NCBI GenBank assembly: GCA_025602905.1
Contig: JAHLKI010000020.1
Span: 124,001-188,000, forward strand
DNA: 64,000 bases
Origin: Phlyctochytrium arcticum
Taxonomy: Eukaryota; Chytridiomycota; Chytridiomycetes; Chytridiales; Chytridiaceae
Direction of reading: 5' to 3'
In this document: one piece after another, positions 47,133-56,297 of the stretch
Numbering within the stretch: the stretch's first letter is position 1
Layout of the letters: every line of letters starts with the position of its first letter
Program-made: the position numbers and the translations under genes
Notes under the pieces: generated by a model
Told to the model about the DNA's origin: nothing
Databases searched by the model: none
Seen by the model: the letters and a program-made list of their open reading frames with translations, nothing else

Positions 47133-47661
47133 CTATGCGACACTGGAAAGGTGTTCATCGGATCTTTCGCTATGGCTATTTGAAGGGGACAGCCGATATG
47201 GGATTATTCTATCGCAAGGACGGAAATGCAGTTATTTCTGGTTATGCGGATGCCGGATATCGATCCGATCCACACAAGGGGAAATTGCAGACAGGATATG
47301 TCTTTATGCATGCCGGAGCCGCTATCTCATGGAAGTCGGTCAAACAAACGATAACAGCTGTACCTCAACAAACTACGCCGAGATTATTGCATTACATGCA
47401 GCTACCTGTGAGGCAGTCTGGCTGAGAAAAACGATCTACCAGATCTGTTCCACGGCAGGCTTAACCCTAATGAAATCCGGCTATGTGAAGACCGATGCCA
47501 CGAAGCATATAGACTTGAATTCCTTGCCGTTCATGATCTCCAACAAGACGGAACTATCGAACTCGTACAAGTCGAATCTGCAAACAATGTAGCCGACCTT
47601 CTAACGAAAGCACTACCTGTTGCTAGTCACAACCGACTCTGTCATGGCATTGGACTTTGAC
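47133..47661 (+). mobile_element. Ty1/copia retrotransposon relic (RNase H end of Pol)
   Basis: Translation in shifting frames matches the copia RNase H domain: HWKGVHRIFRYGYLKGTA, GLFYRKDG, GYADAGYRSDPHKGK, QTGYVFMHAGAAISWKSVKQT, then in another frame TSTNYAEIIALHAATCEAVWLRK, KTDATKHIDL and, near 47600-47660, LLTKALPVASHNRLCHGIGL. Only the C-terminal ~170 residues remain, with at least two frameshifts. No integrase or reverse transcriptase is present. An imperfect direct repeat flanks it (47036-47092 and 47802-47862). Confidence 0.8.
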
Positions 47662-47801
47662 GACTGAATGAACTCGACATCATTCAGTAATCAACACCTG
47701 TACTCTTTCACACATGGAATCTTTTTCTCCCATCAGGTGTTTACCATGTCGGGTTTTAACGAGGCAGGCACGGCGTATTTTAAACCCTTGGAATTCATAA
47801 C

Positions 47802-47862
47802 ACTTGTATACATAGATCTCAAGCGTTATCAACCATATCAACTTTCTTTTCTGACCATACGT
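47802..47862 (+). repeat. Right flanking repeat of the copia relic (possible LTR remnant)
   Basis: CTTGTATACATAGATCTC then AAGCGTTATCAACCATATCAA and CTGACCAT, matching 47036-47092 in the same orientation. Confidence 0.6.
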
Positions 47863-48039
47863 GAAGCCAAACAATCAAGTTGCTGTTGCTATATGTAGCA
47901 GATATAGAAGTTAGCTGTTCCCAGTCGAATGGGACATGGCGCAGCTCCTGGCAGAAAGCGCAGCCTGGGAAACCAGGGGCTCCACACTATCATTCCGCAT
48001 AAATACACCCATCATTCCGATTCCCTATACCAGACAACA

Positions 48040-48438
48040 ATGCCCACCCACTACGAGTCATCCCCTCTAGATGTCCGAGCAGACACCAGCCCAGCCATCT
48101 ATATTCCGGGCAGCGCAGCACTCCCGCCTGGATACTCCCGCTGGGATGTAGAGCCTATCCGTCCATTTTTGGGCGGCCTGCTATTCCTAGACCGACGAGT
48201 CCTCCCACTTCTACTACTACTGCTGCGACTCCTACTCCTACTGAAAGTGCCAAAACTCCTGAAAGTCACCCATGCCAACGTGCGGATATTGCCGCCAGGG
48301 AAAACTGCCAGGGCCGAAGTCGGTTTAGCTTTGCTCCTTCTACATAGGCTATATCATGTACTGTACGTCCCATCAGCGATTCAGTATCTGCTCTCACGTA
48401 CCACAACTCAGTCGCGCTTCCAAAATGACAGATCCTGA
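48040..48438 (+). pseudogene. Short Pro/Thr-rich family copy, frameshifted (MPTH family, plus-strand copy)
   Basis: Starts MPTHYESSPLDVRADTSP and AIYIPGSAALPPGYSR, clearly paralogous to the minus-strand gene at 51240. Around 48148 the frame slips. In the next frame the sequence continues as AYPSIFGRPAIPRPTSPPTS, which matches AYPDIFGSPPTTPT of the other copy. As written the frame instead runs into a Leu-rich artefact and ends at 48438. A ~55-bp upstream block (47938-47991) is also shared, in inverted orientation, with the other copy. Confidence 0.6.
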
Positions 48439-48610
48439 CATTTGGACATACGACGATCAAAAACGTCACCCAGAAAGATGGTAAATCAAAAGTATTGTGT
48501 GTATTTTGTGGTATAAAAAGAAAAATATAAAGTAAAAAAAATCTAAAGGCTAAACGAAAGAAAAAAAGAGTACGTGCTTGAACCCCCTCCAAAAAAAGAA
48601 AAAGTGAACC

Positions 48611-50398
48611 TCAACGCGTCTCATCCCCCTCATTGGCGTCTCCCTCATTGACGCTCAAGCTCGAGAGGGCAGATCCAAGCGATGAGACAGAGGCCGAGCT
48701 CTGACTGGATACCGAGGCAGTGGCTGATGCAACACCAAGCGAGTTGAACTGTCCGCGTTCCCGCATGAGACGGACAACCTGCTCGACGGATCCGCTTTCG
48801 ACATTGTGGCCAGCGGCAATGGCGAGGTTGCGGGCGTGCAAGCTCATGTGGCCACGTTGGATGCCTTCAGTGCAGAGGGCGCGGAGGGCGGCAAAGTTTT
48901 GGGCGAGACCGACCGAGACCATGATTTGGGCCAAGTGTTGGGAGGAGGTAGAGGAGAGGAGGCCGAGGGTGTACGAGTAGACGGGGTTGGTTTTCAGAAC
49001 GCCGCCTTTGGTAGCAATGGGCATGGGGAGGGTGAGTTCACCGTGGAGGTAGAGGGTCGATGTGGCGGGGTCCGACGAGACCCAGTAGTCGGTAAAGGGG
49101 CGGTAAAGGGCAGGTTCGGTGGTGGAGATGAGGGATGGGTCGGCAGATGAACGGAGAGCATTGTACGCGTGAGCAGCGGCTTCAATGGCGCGCCAGTCTT
49201 GGCCGGTAGCGAGAGCGACCGCGTCAATTCCATTCATGATGCCCTTGTTGTGAGTGGTAGCACGGAAAGGGTCAGAGCGGGCCCAATCGTTGGCGTCAAC
49301 AATGCGAAAGGCCAAATCTTGGCCGGATGTGCCCTTGTAGGCGAGTTGTGAAACAGGGATGCGAAACGAGGCAGTAGCCATGCGTTCGAGACAGAGGTTA
49401 GAGACGATGCGAAGGCCAATGCGGCCGTTGGAGAGGGATGCGAGGAGGGGAGCAGTTCCTTCGGCGACAGCACTGGCGCAATTGGCGCCCATGGCATCGC
49501 ACACATCAATGTGCAAGTGGACAACGAGCCAGCCTTGGGGTTCGCTAGAGGACAAGGATGGGGAAAAGACTTGGTTGGGGCGACGCGTCGTGGAATGGGC
49601 GCGACGCTGGACGGGCCGGACCGAGACGTCTACAAGACCACCGCCGCGTTGGGCCATGTTTCCGCAAAATTGGTTTCCCAAGCTAATGATTTCCTGTTTG
49701 GCATCGAGGATGGCGGCCATGGCTGCTGGCCGGTCGGCATCAGAAATGTCCCACAATTGGATTTGGGCATAGACAATGTTGCGTTCACTGGAAGAAGCCG
49801 TGAATCCAACGGGGTCGAGAGAGCAGATCGTCTTTGCGGCGCCTGATGCCGCGGCAATGACGGATGGTTCTTCAATGCACATGGGGACGACAGTAGGGAC
49901 GCCATTGATGGTAAAGTTGAGACCGAGACCAACGGGCAAGCCGAGCGTACCAACACAGTTTTCAATCATGTTATCGGCGGCGGCTTCACTGAGGCCATTG
50001 AGGGGGAAAACGGATGGGGAAGGGAGGGATGGAGAGGGGAGGGAGACATTGTCCGAGGGTATTATTTTGGGTTTGGCAGTGAATGTGAGCGGAGAAGAGG
50101 ATGGGGAGGAAGAGGGAGTGGCTATTGGTGAGTTGGTAGTAAAGAGGGCGGGGTAAGTGGAGGAAAGGAGTTCCTGGCGGTCCTTGAGCGGTTTCTTGTA
50201 GAAACCGGACCAGACCGAGTGTGAGGGGTATGTCGTGGTTGTGGTCGTAACTGTGACAATCTTTTTGATGCTGCTGTTGCTGCTGGGAGTGCCGTTGCCG
50301 GTGCTGGGGGTATGGGTGGTGGCGGAAGGTTCGTTCTGGTGGGAGTGGTGGTTGTGATGCTTGTGGTCCTGGGCCGTCGTCCAATCCTCGACAGCCAT
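48611..50398 (-). CDS. Class II (bacterial/archaeal-type) HMG-CoA reductase
   Basis: Intronless. I take the start at 50398 (595 aa); the frame remains open to 50620. The first ~130 residues are His/Ser/Thr-rich and poorly conserved. The class II fold then begins: FYKKPLKDRQELL, AAADNMIENCVGTLGLPVGLG, catalytic Glu in CIEEPSVIAAASG, RIGLRIVSNLCLERMATASF, the catalytic Lys in ATTHNKGIMNGIDAVALATGQDW with its Asp, and the His in GHMSLHARNLA. These correspond to E83, K267, D283 and H381 of Pseudomonas mevalonii HMGR. There is no sterol-sensing or membrane domain, unlike the class I enzyme of fungi. A C-terminal Ser-rich tail follows. Probably soluble; makes or consumes mevalonate. Direction and cofactor cannot be told from sequence. 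Confidence 0.9.
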   Translation of the reverse strand: MAVEDWTTAQDHKHHNHHSHQNEPSATTHTPSTGNGTPSSNSSIKKIVTVTTTTTTYPSHSVWSGFYKKPLKDRQELLSSTYPALFTTNSPIATPSSSPSSSPLTFTAKPKIIPSDNVSLPSPSLPSPSVFPLNGLSEAAADNMIENCVGTLGLPVGLGLNFTINGVPTVVPMCIEEPSVIAAASGAAKTICSLDPVGFTASSSERNIVYAQIQLWDISDADRPAAMAAILDAKQEIISLGNQFCGNMAQRGGGLVDVSVRPVQRRAHSTTRRPNQVFSPSLSSSEPQGWLVVHLHIDVCDAMGANCASAVAEGTAPLLASLSNGRIGLRIVSNLCLERMATASFRIPVSQLAYKGTSGQDLAFRIVDANDWARSDPFRATTHNKGIMNGIDAVALATGQDWRAIEAAAHAYNALRSSADPSLISTTEPALYRPFTDYWVSSDPATSTLYLHGELTLPMPIATKGGVLKTNPVYSYTLGLLSSTSSQHLAQIMVSVGLAQNFAALRALCTEGIQRGHMSLHARNLAIAAGHNVESGSVEQVVRLMRERGQFNSLGVASATASVSSQSSASVSSLGSALSSLSVNEGDANEGDETR

Positions 50399-50620
50399 CT
50401 TGCCTTCTTTTTTCGTTGCGTCCTGGTTTCTTTTCCGTGTTCTGCTGCTGCTGCTACTCGTCTCCGTCTCTGCTGCTGTTCTTGTCCTTTGAAGTATGCG
50501 GTTGGTTGAGATGGAAGGACGATGCAGAGCAAGATGAAGGTGAGAAAAAGGAGAGGGAACGGCCAGGAGAGCGGATCTAAAAAAGCGATTTTCGGCCGAG
50601 CAGCGAGAATATCGGCCCAC

Positions 50621-50907
50621 CCGGCGCGGTGATAGGCGCTGTGGCGGTGCAGACTAAGCCCCCCATACAAAAAACATCAGGCCACTTTTTTCTACTGCGC
50701 AATTGCTGCGCTCTGCTTACGCTATCGTTGATTGTGGCGTGGATTGTGGCATGGTGCGGGTGATTGCGGGTGATTGATTCTCCCGTGTTATCGCGTATCG
50801 ACCGACGATCGACGTGACATTCTTTCGTAGAGGAGTATAAGCAAATTTACATATACAGGGAAGCGTAGCCTACTCGAGTATGTACAGAGACAAGAACGCT
50901 AAAACAC
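50621..50907. other. Intergenic spacer upstream of the class II HMG-CoA reductase
   Basis: No gene recognised. Contains short direct repeats (GATTGTGGCGTGGATTGTGG and GGTGATTGCGGGTGATTG) around 50729-50776. Confidence 0.5.
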
Positions 50908-51240
50908 TTAAAGGACTCGCCAGAGGTGGTCGTCGCCGCCAACATCCGGCATGGCATTCTCGCTGGCCTCGACATCCTCGCGTAGGTGTGGGGCAACTCC
51001 CGGCGGACTTTTATCGAGGATAGGCGGAGTAGCACTCTTGGGAGGACTCTTGGGACTAGGCGGAGACTGCTTCGTAGGAATAGTGGGAGTAGTGGGAGGA
51101 GACCCAAAGATGTCTGGGTAGGCTATGGCTAAAGCATCGTAGCGGGAGTGCCCTGGGAGCAAGGCAGAGCTGGGAATAAAGATGGCCGGACTTGTGTCGG
51201 CCGAGGAGTCCAGAGGGTGGGAGTCCTGGTGGGTGGGCAT
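50908..51240 (-). CDS. Short Pro/Ser-rich protein, MPTH family, minus-strand copy
   Basis: Single-exon frame of 110 aa: MPTHQDSHPLDSSADTSP, AIFIPSSALLPGHSRYD, IFGSPPTTPTIPTKQSPP, then a Lys/Pro-rich middle and an acidic end (DVEASENAMPDVGGDDHLW). No signal peptide or TM. It is the intact counterpart of the frameshifted copy at 48040 and lies in opposite orientation, so the two bracket the HMG-CoA reductase gene. Low-complexity composition means coding status rests mainly on the paralogue. Function unknown. Confidence 0.5.
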   Translation of the reverse strand: MPTHQDSHPLDSSADTSPAIFIPSSALLPGHSRYDALAIAYPDIFGSPPTTPTIPTKQSPPSPKSPPKSATPPILDKSPPGVAPHLREDVEASENAMPDVGGDDHLWRVL

Positions 51241-51582
51241 GTCTTATTTCTTATTTCCAGTGTGTAGAGAGTTATTTTACGGGAGTGAGACGGACTGGGC
51301 ATGTATCATATATAAGGAGAGACGGTGTCCCTCTCTGACAACAAATGACTGGCCCCCAGTACAGCAGTACAGTATGGAACCCCTGGTTTCCCAGGCTGCG
51401 CTCTTCCCATACTCTACGGTGTGATTCACGCTGTGTGCTGTCCAGGAGCTGCGCCATGGCTAGAGTGACATGCTTGCCACTTTGACCTGTCAAAATGTCT
51501 TTTCTCCCCCGCGGATTCCCACGGGCTTCACACGTCGTCAAAAACACAAAACTCAAATATTCTCCCATCTCAACACATCAAC
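51241..51582. other. Shared divergent promoter region
   Basis: Lies between the MPTH gene (minus) and copy A of the two-TM family (plus). The segment 51378-51462 carries CCCCTGGTTTCCCAGGCTGC and GGAGCTGCGCCATGGC, the inverted equivalent of 47936-47991. GACCTGTCAAAATGT (51486-51500) occurs inverted at 46262-46276 near copy C. Confidence 0.5.
51508..51522 (+). promoter_or_regulatory. Shared upstream element of the two-TM family (copy A)
   Basis: CCCGCGGATTCCCAC about 70 bp upstream of the ATG at 51583; the same core (GC-G/A-GATTCCCAC) precedes copies B, C and E. Confidence 0.5.
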
Positions 51583-52074
51583 ATGCCGTCGGAAGGCGAT
51601 AGGTTGAGTAGCGTGAGGGCGGACCAGTTGCGGGAATTGGCGGAATTAAAGTGGTCCTTGGACTTGAAAATGGCCGAGAATCGTTGGCGGGTTATCAAAG
51701 TAAGGACTATACTCAATCAGATGGAATTACAGCTGTAAACTAACTAAACTCTGCTACAGCTAAAAGTCTGGGCAGCTCTATTCGTGGTGGGAATCCCCAT
51801 AGCATCCGCCAGTATCATCATGGCCGAGACCGGAGCGAAAGAAGCTGAGGCCAAGATGATGGGGTTGTTTGGCTTGGCCATATTCGGTTTAGTAGCCATG
51901 CTTTGCCAGCTCGGCCTTGACCGCCACCATTGGAAGGCAAACGAGCAACGCTACCAGTCATATCTCGATATTTACGACCGGGAATATCTTGATTCACCCA
52001 GCCTGCCGGAGGAGCTTGCAGCGCCAATCTTTGACACTTTCGCAACCCGTGTTGTAGACAAAATAGTATCTTAA
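51583..52074 (+). CDS. Small two-TM membrane protein, family copy A (most complete)
   Basis: Two exons (51583-51699, 51760-52074) give 143 aa. Exon 1 (MPSEGDRLSSVRADQLRELA, ending NRWRVIK) is an amphipathic cytosolic segment. Exon 2 encodes two hydrophobic helices (VWAALFVVGIPIASASIIMA and MGLFGLAIFGLVAMLCQLG) separated by a short acidic loop, then a His/Arg/Tyr-rich tail (DRHHWKANEQRYQSYLDIYD) and a final amphipathic helix ending ATRVVDKIVS. I know no family with this pattern. At least four other copies or relics lie within 10 kb. Likely an integral membrane protein with both ends on the same side. Confidence 0.65.
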
Positions 52075-52488
52075 TTGGAAACCTGGGCGTGAGAGCAGTC
52101 TACACAAACTGAGTATATTGGCATTGGCATTTAATCGGGTTTCTTGTTTCGCTAGCCCCGCTTGTACTCGATTATTTTACAAAGCGAAAATCGCTCATTA
52201 AAAAATGTTGTTTGTGTGTATACTATATTTCAAACATTCTCTTTCTGTGAGCAATCTGGACCTTTCAACCATGAGGTACTCTCAGCCTCCGCGGTTATTT
52301 GGCATGAATACCTCCAAAGACACACAAATACGTTTGATTACGGTACCGTCTTTGTTCGAGTGAGGGCATGCACCATCTACTGAGCTCCTCTTCCGATACT
52401 TGGAGCTGGGGACTATCCCATCGCTTTCAGTAACTCAATCCTCGCCCCATCAAATCCCTTCACTGAAAACCTATATATTACATAGATC
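52075..52488. other. Intergenic region of the duplicated island
   Basis: AT-rich, no gene recognised. Confidence 0.45.
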
Positions 52489-52555
52489 GGAATCCGCCGG
52501 ACAAGCCCTGCTTGCTGCTGATGTATTCCGAAAACACCCGCAGATTCCCACGCGG
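52489..52555 (+). promoter_or_regulatory. Shared upstream elements of the two-TM family (relic E)
   Basis: GGAATCCGCCGGACAAGCC at 52489-52507 and CCGCAGATTCCCACGCGG at 52538-52555, the same ordered pair as upstream of copy C, ahead of a decayed exon 1. Confidence 0.5.
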
Positions 52556-52648
52556 GTCTCTGACTGCGCCAAAACAAAGAAAGATAGATACGTCGAGCAA
52601 GCACAACACTAATACTCTATAGCTCTAGTTACACATCAGAAACCTGAC

Positions 52649-52705
52649 ATGTCCCATACGAGAAGGGATAGGCTACGGCGGATCAAATGCGGGAATTGCG
52701 AATGT
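52649..52705 (+). pseudogene. Relic of exon 1 of the two-TM family (copy E)
   Basis: From an ATG at 52649 the DNA GGGATAGGCTACGGCGGATC and AAATGCGGGAATTGCGAATG aligns with copy A exon 1 (GGCGATAGGTTGAG, GACCAGTTGCGGGAATTGGC), with deletions. No exon 2 follows. Confidence 0.4.
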
Positions 52706-54030
52706 AAAGTTCACCTTCGAGGATGATTCATTATCCTGGGGCTCGTTGCGATGCGACAAACCAACAGTGCTGAGGGTTTACGAGGACAGGTATGGGTACT
52801 TTGAGTTTGCAGCAGAATCAAGAAGCGATATATATGTCTTGAGGAAGATATTGAATTACAAGCAAACAACTATCATGTTGTTTCTTGACACCTCTGCTTA
52901 TATATAACTTTTGATCTCTCCCTTGCGCGACTGGCATATATTCGCCCCCGAATGAACCTAACAGGCCGCTAAATATCGTTGTAGTTCATTCGATATTTGT
53001 TCGAGTAAAACTATTCAACTCTCCACTGCAAGCCTGGGGTCTGATAAGCTGTCAACTATCATTTTATTTATTTCCTTCTCTGCTTGTGACTTTTGTACAA
53101 GTTATAAAATATCGTTGCCTGTCTTTCCATCTTTGTCTTCGATAAGTTTTAATCAGACCATTGCACGCAGGTGTGCGTTGGCTATCCTTTCAATCTAGCA
53201 GGCGGCTAGGTGTTCGTTGGAATTTTCCATCTATGTGCACGAAGTGGACTGTACTTGGTTATCGCAATACTCGGGGAAATGTGACAAAGTATACGCTCAG
53301 TTTATTCGGTGTCATTATTCATGAGGCGGGGGAGACCCCCGCACCCCCCTTGCCTGCCGCCGGCCCTCGCAGGGGAGCAAACACTGAGGAAGATATGATA
53401 TGTGATGAATCACGCAAGGAATGACCAATGTTCATTCCGTGTCACAGGTTGACGAGGAAGTCAAGGATGCCGATGCAGTATTCTTCCATGTTAATCCCCT
53501 TCTCCACCAGGGCGGGAGGGAGCTGTTTGTGAAGAAAACCACCGACTTATGGCCGTTTTGGGGGGTTTGGCTCAATCCAACTCTATGTCTTGTGAGAGGA
53601 GGCCGGTCGTTCTTCACCGTAGGATGTGCGCGGAGGTGTCCAGTCTTTATCTTTGTTGCCGTGGGAAAATCCGGAGCTTGTCTCTTTCTCAGTCTTTTGT
53701 CCTGGTTTTTGTGTTTGTATTTTGTCTTTTGCCTTGGTCCTTGTTCTTGTTCTTGTTCTTGTTTTTGTCTTTGTCCTTTTTCCTTTCATTTGTCTTGTCC
53801 TTGTTGGATGACTTCAATGAGGCTCGCCAAGGCCTACTGTGCTCCTTAAAGGCGGGAAATGCCGGGTCGCTCGGAAAGTAACGGTATGAGTAACGTTTTG
53901 AGTCATCACTAAAAGGGCTTTTTAAGGCGTAGCCACGGAAATGCACTGGAACGGTGACTGTACGTGATTTAGTTAAGGATTTTGGGGATGGTATATTTTT
54001 GGCGGATAACACTTCGGGGTAAACCCTCAG
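52706..54030. other. Gene-poor region with a CTTGTT-type simple repeat
   Basis: No credible gene. Around 53685-53805 the plus strand is a CTTGTTCTTGTTTTTGTCTT-like low-complexity tract, and the long open frames here are artefacts of it. Confidence 0.5.
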
Positions 54031-54033
54031 CAC

Positions 54034-54424
54034 TGGCAGCGTATCAAAGTAAGGAAAAAAGATCACATGAAATTTTGTTGGACAGTTTTGAAACTCATTG
54101 ATTCCTGCTATAGCTAAAGCTCGTGGCGGCTCTGTCTATCGTTGGGATCCCCTTAGCATCACTATGTTATACAAGGGCCAGCGACGGGACAAAAGTCGCC
54201 ATGGCCATGATGATTGTTATTGATGGCTTGATCGTATACGGTTTACTGGCCTTCATTTGCCACATCGGCGTTCTCACCGATCAAAGGCATGTGTGAAACA
54301 CGTAACAGTCGAACTGCAATATGGTACCTCACCGTTTTCCGAGATGCTTGCATTGCGTCCTGATATAGAGACTGCGGTAGACCGTTTCATGGGCAAGATC
54401 CTATCGTATTTAGAGACACTGTGA
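54034..54424 (+). pseudogene. Two-TM family copy D, lacking exon 1 start and interrupted
   Basis: The tail of exon 1 (TGGCAGCGTATCAAA before GTAAGG, 54034-54048), an intron, and exon 2 from 54114 are recognisable: LKLVAALSIVGIPLAS, MAMMIVIDGLIVYGLLAFIC, then a stop at 54294-54296. In another frame 54320-54424 encodes SEMLALRPDIETAVDRFMGK, which matches the FDTFATRVVDKIVS end of copy A. No start codon or full exon 1 remains. Confidence 0.6.
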
Positions 54425-54571
54425 TTTCAACCTCATGAATGGATTCGTATTAAATAGAAAGAATATGCAGAAAAATAAATCAAAATGACAAAACTAAACT
54501 ATGATACACTGAGTAGGAAAAAAAAAGGCGCTGGCCTCCATTGAGAAACGATGTCCGTGGCAGAAAACAAC

Positions 54572-56066
54572 TCAAAGATCAAAGCCTGGGATATCCTCCC
54601 GCTTAATATCCACAATCTCTTGCAGAGTCCGGTTGATAATTTCTACACCTTCCTGGAGTTCCTCTTCAGTGATGCACAGGGGTGGGGCGAGGCGGATAAT
54701 GTTTTGGTGGGTGGGTTTGGCGAGGACACCGTAGTGCTTGAGCAAAAGGCAAATGTCCCAGGCGGATTTGTCGAATTTGGATTCGTCAATGACGATGGCG
54801 TTCAGGAGACCCCGGCCACGGACGAGGGAGATGAGGGGGGAGTTGAGGTTACGGAGAGCAGTTCGGAATTTCTCGCCAAGCTCAAAGGCGCGTTCGGCTA
54901 ATCGTTCTTCTTTGATGACTTGGAGAGCGGCCATGGCGACGGCTGAACCGAGAGGGTTGCCGCCATACGTGGATCCGTGTTCACCAGGCTTGATGCAGAG
55001 CATAATTTCCTTGGAGGCCAGGACGGCGGAAACGGGGTATACACCACCACTGAGGGCTTTTCCGAGAATGAGGATATCGGCCTTGATGTTTTCGTAGTCG
55101 ATAGCCAAGAGTTTACCCGTACGGGCGAGACCCGTCTGGATCTCATCGGCAATGAACAAGACATTGTGTTTCTTGCAGAGGTTGAAAGCTTGCGTCAGGT
55201 AGCCTTCGTCGGGGACAAAGATACCGGCTTCACCCTGGATGGGTTCAACGAGGAAAGCGGCAATGTTTTTGCCGTCGGCTTCAAAAGCGCGTTCGAGGTC
55301 CTCAATGTGGTTGTAACGGACAGTAATGCCGGATGGAGATGTGCAGCCGATTTCGGGGACAAATGGTCCGAAACCAATGGTTGCGTCGGGGTCAGTAGAC
55401 ATGGAAATAACACCAAGAGTACGGCCGTGGAAGTTGCCAGTAGCGGACAAAACAAAGGCCTTGCCGGCTGGGATTCCCTTCTGTAAATAAACAAAAAAAC
55501 ATTTGCCTTTAGTTTCATTTCTAACGCGTGCAACTCTGACATTCTGAACCGACCTTCATGTATCCCCATTTACGGGCAAGCTTGATGGCAGTCTCGACAC
55601 CCTCGGCACCCGTGTTCATGGGCAAAACCATATCATAACCAAAGTACTATTTAGAAAGTTGATTATTAGCATTATGATTCAGCGTCAAGTCTCGCCCATC
55701 CAAACTCGTCGTACTCACCTCAGTAATGTACTTGGCAAACTGTCCAAAAACGTCATTGTAGAATGCCCGAGAAGACAGAGTCAACTTGTGAGCCTGCTCA
55801 ACAAGAGCTCCGACAATTTTAGGATGGCAATGGCCCTGGTTGGTAGCCGAGTAAGCGGACAAAAAGTCGAGGTATTTGCGGCCCTCGGGATCAAAGACAT
55901 GGGCGCCCTTGGCCTCGCTAAAGACAACGGGGATGGGGTGGTAGTTGTGAGCGCCATAAGTGTTTTCGAGGTCCATAACGTCCTGAGACGTGTATGGGCG
56001 GGGAGCAACTTTGGGGCGGGAGGCCTCACCGAGGTGAGAGTTTGTTGCGGGGGCCGAGGAAAGCAT
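54572..56066 (-). CDS. CAR2: Ornithine aminotransferase (PLP enzyme)
   Basis: Three exons (56066-55719, 55646-55554, 55480-54572) close to 449 aa. Class III aminotransferase motifs: [82 protein letters not shown], and the PLP Lys in [15 protein letters not shown], then [13 protein letters not shown]. This is the eukaryotic OAT subfamily, not acetylornithine or GABA transaminase, judged from the YGAHNY and [12 protein letters not shown] blocks. It converts ornithine and 2-oxoglutarate to glutamate-5-semialdehyde and glutamate in arginine catabolism. The short Ser/Ala-rich N-terminus is not a strong mitochondrial signal; fungal OAT is usually cytosolic. Confidence 0.95.
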
Positions 56067-56289
56067 TCTTTGGTGAGTTTGTTGGGTTTGAAAGTTTGTG
56101 GTTTGTCGTTTGTGGGGTAGTTGGTGAATTTCCTGATCGATGGTCTGAGAAGTTCAAGACTCGAGACAAGAGGAAGGACGCAAGCAAGGTAAACGGTTCT
56201 TAAAGGACAGTAGGTAGCGGCAGTCAGCAAAGCAAAGTTCAAAACAAAGCTGAGAAGTAGGAGAGGCCCCCGCCGCGTCCAAGCGCTCC

Positions 56290-56297
56290 TTATATAC
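56290..56297 (-). promoter_or_regulatory. Putative TATA box upstream of the ornithine aminotransferase gene
   Basis: A GTATATAAGG-type sequence on the minus strand ~225 bp upstream of the start codon at 56066. Confidence 0.4.

Noticed and set aside
48160..48438. Leu-rich apparent membrane segment in the plus-strand MPTH copy
   Set aside because: The alternative frame matches the Pro/Thr-rich paralogue at 51240, so the Leu-rich reading is a frameshift artefact.
48720..49846. Open frames on the plus strand across the HMG-CoA reductase gene
   Set aside because: Antisense shadows of a GC-biased intronless gene.
50399..50620. N-terminal extension of the HMG-CoA reductase to the ATG at 50620
   Set aside because: Low-complexity, no family match; the ATG at 50398 (MAVEDW) is adequate. 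Left open as a possible longer isoform.
53421..53881. Long overlapping frames (Leu/Phe/Cys-rich on plus, Lys/Thr/Arg repeats on minus)
   Set aside because: They are translations of a CTTGTT-type simple-sequence tract in different frames.
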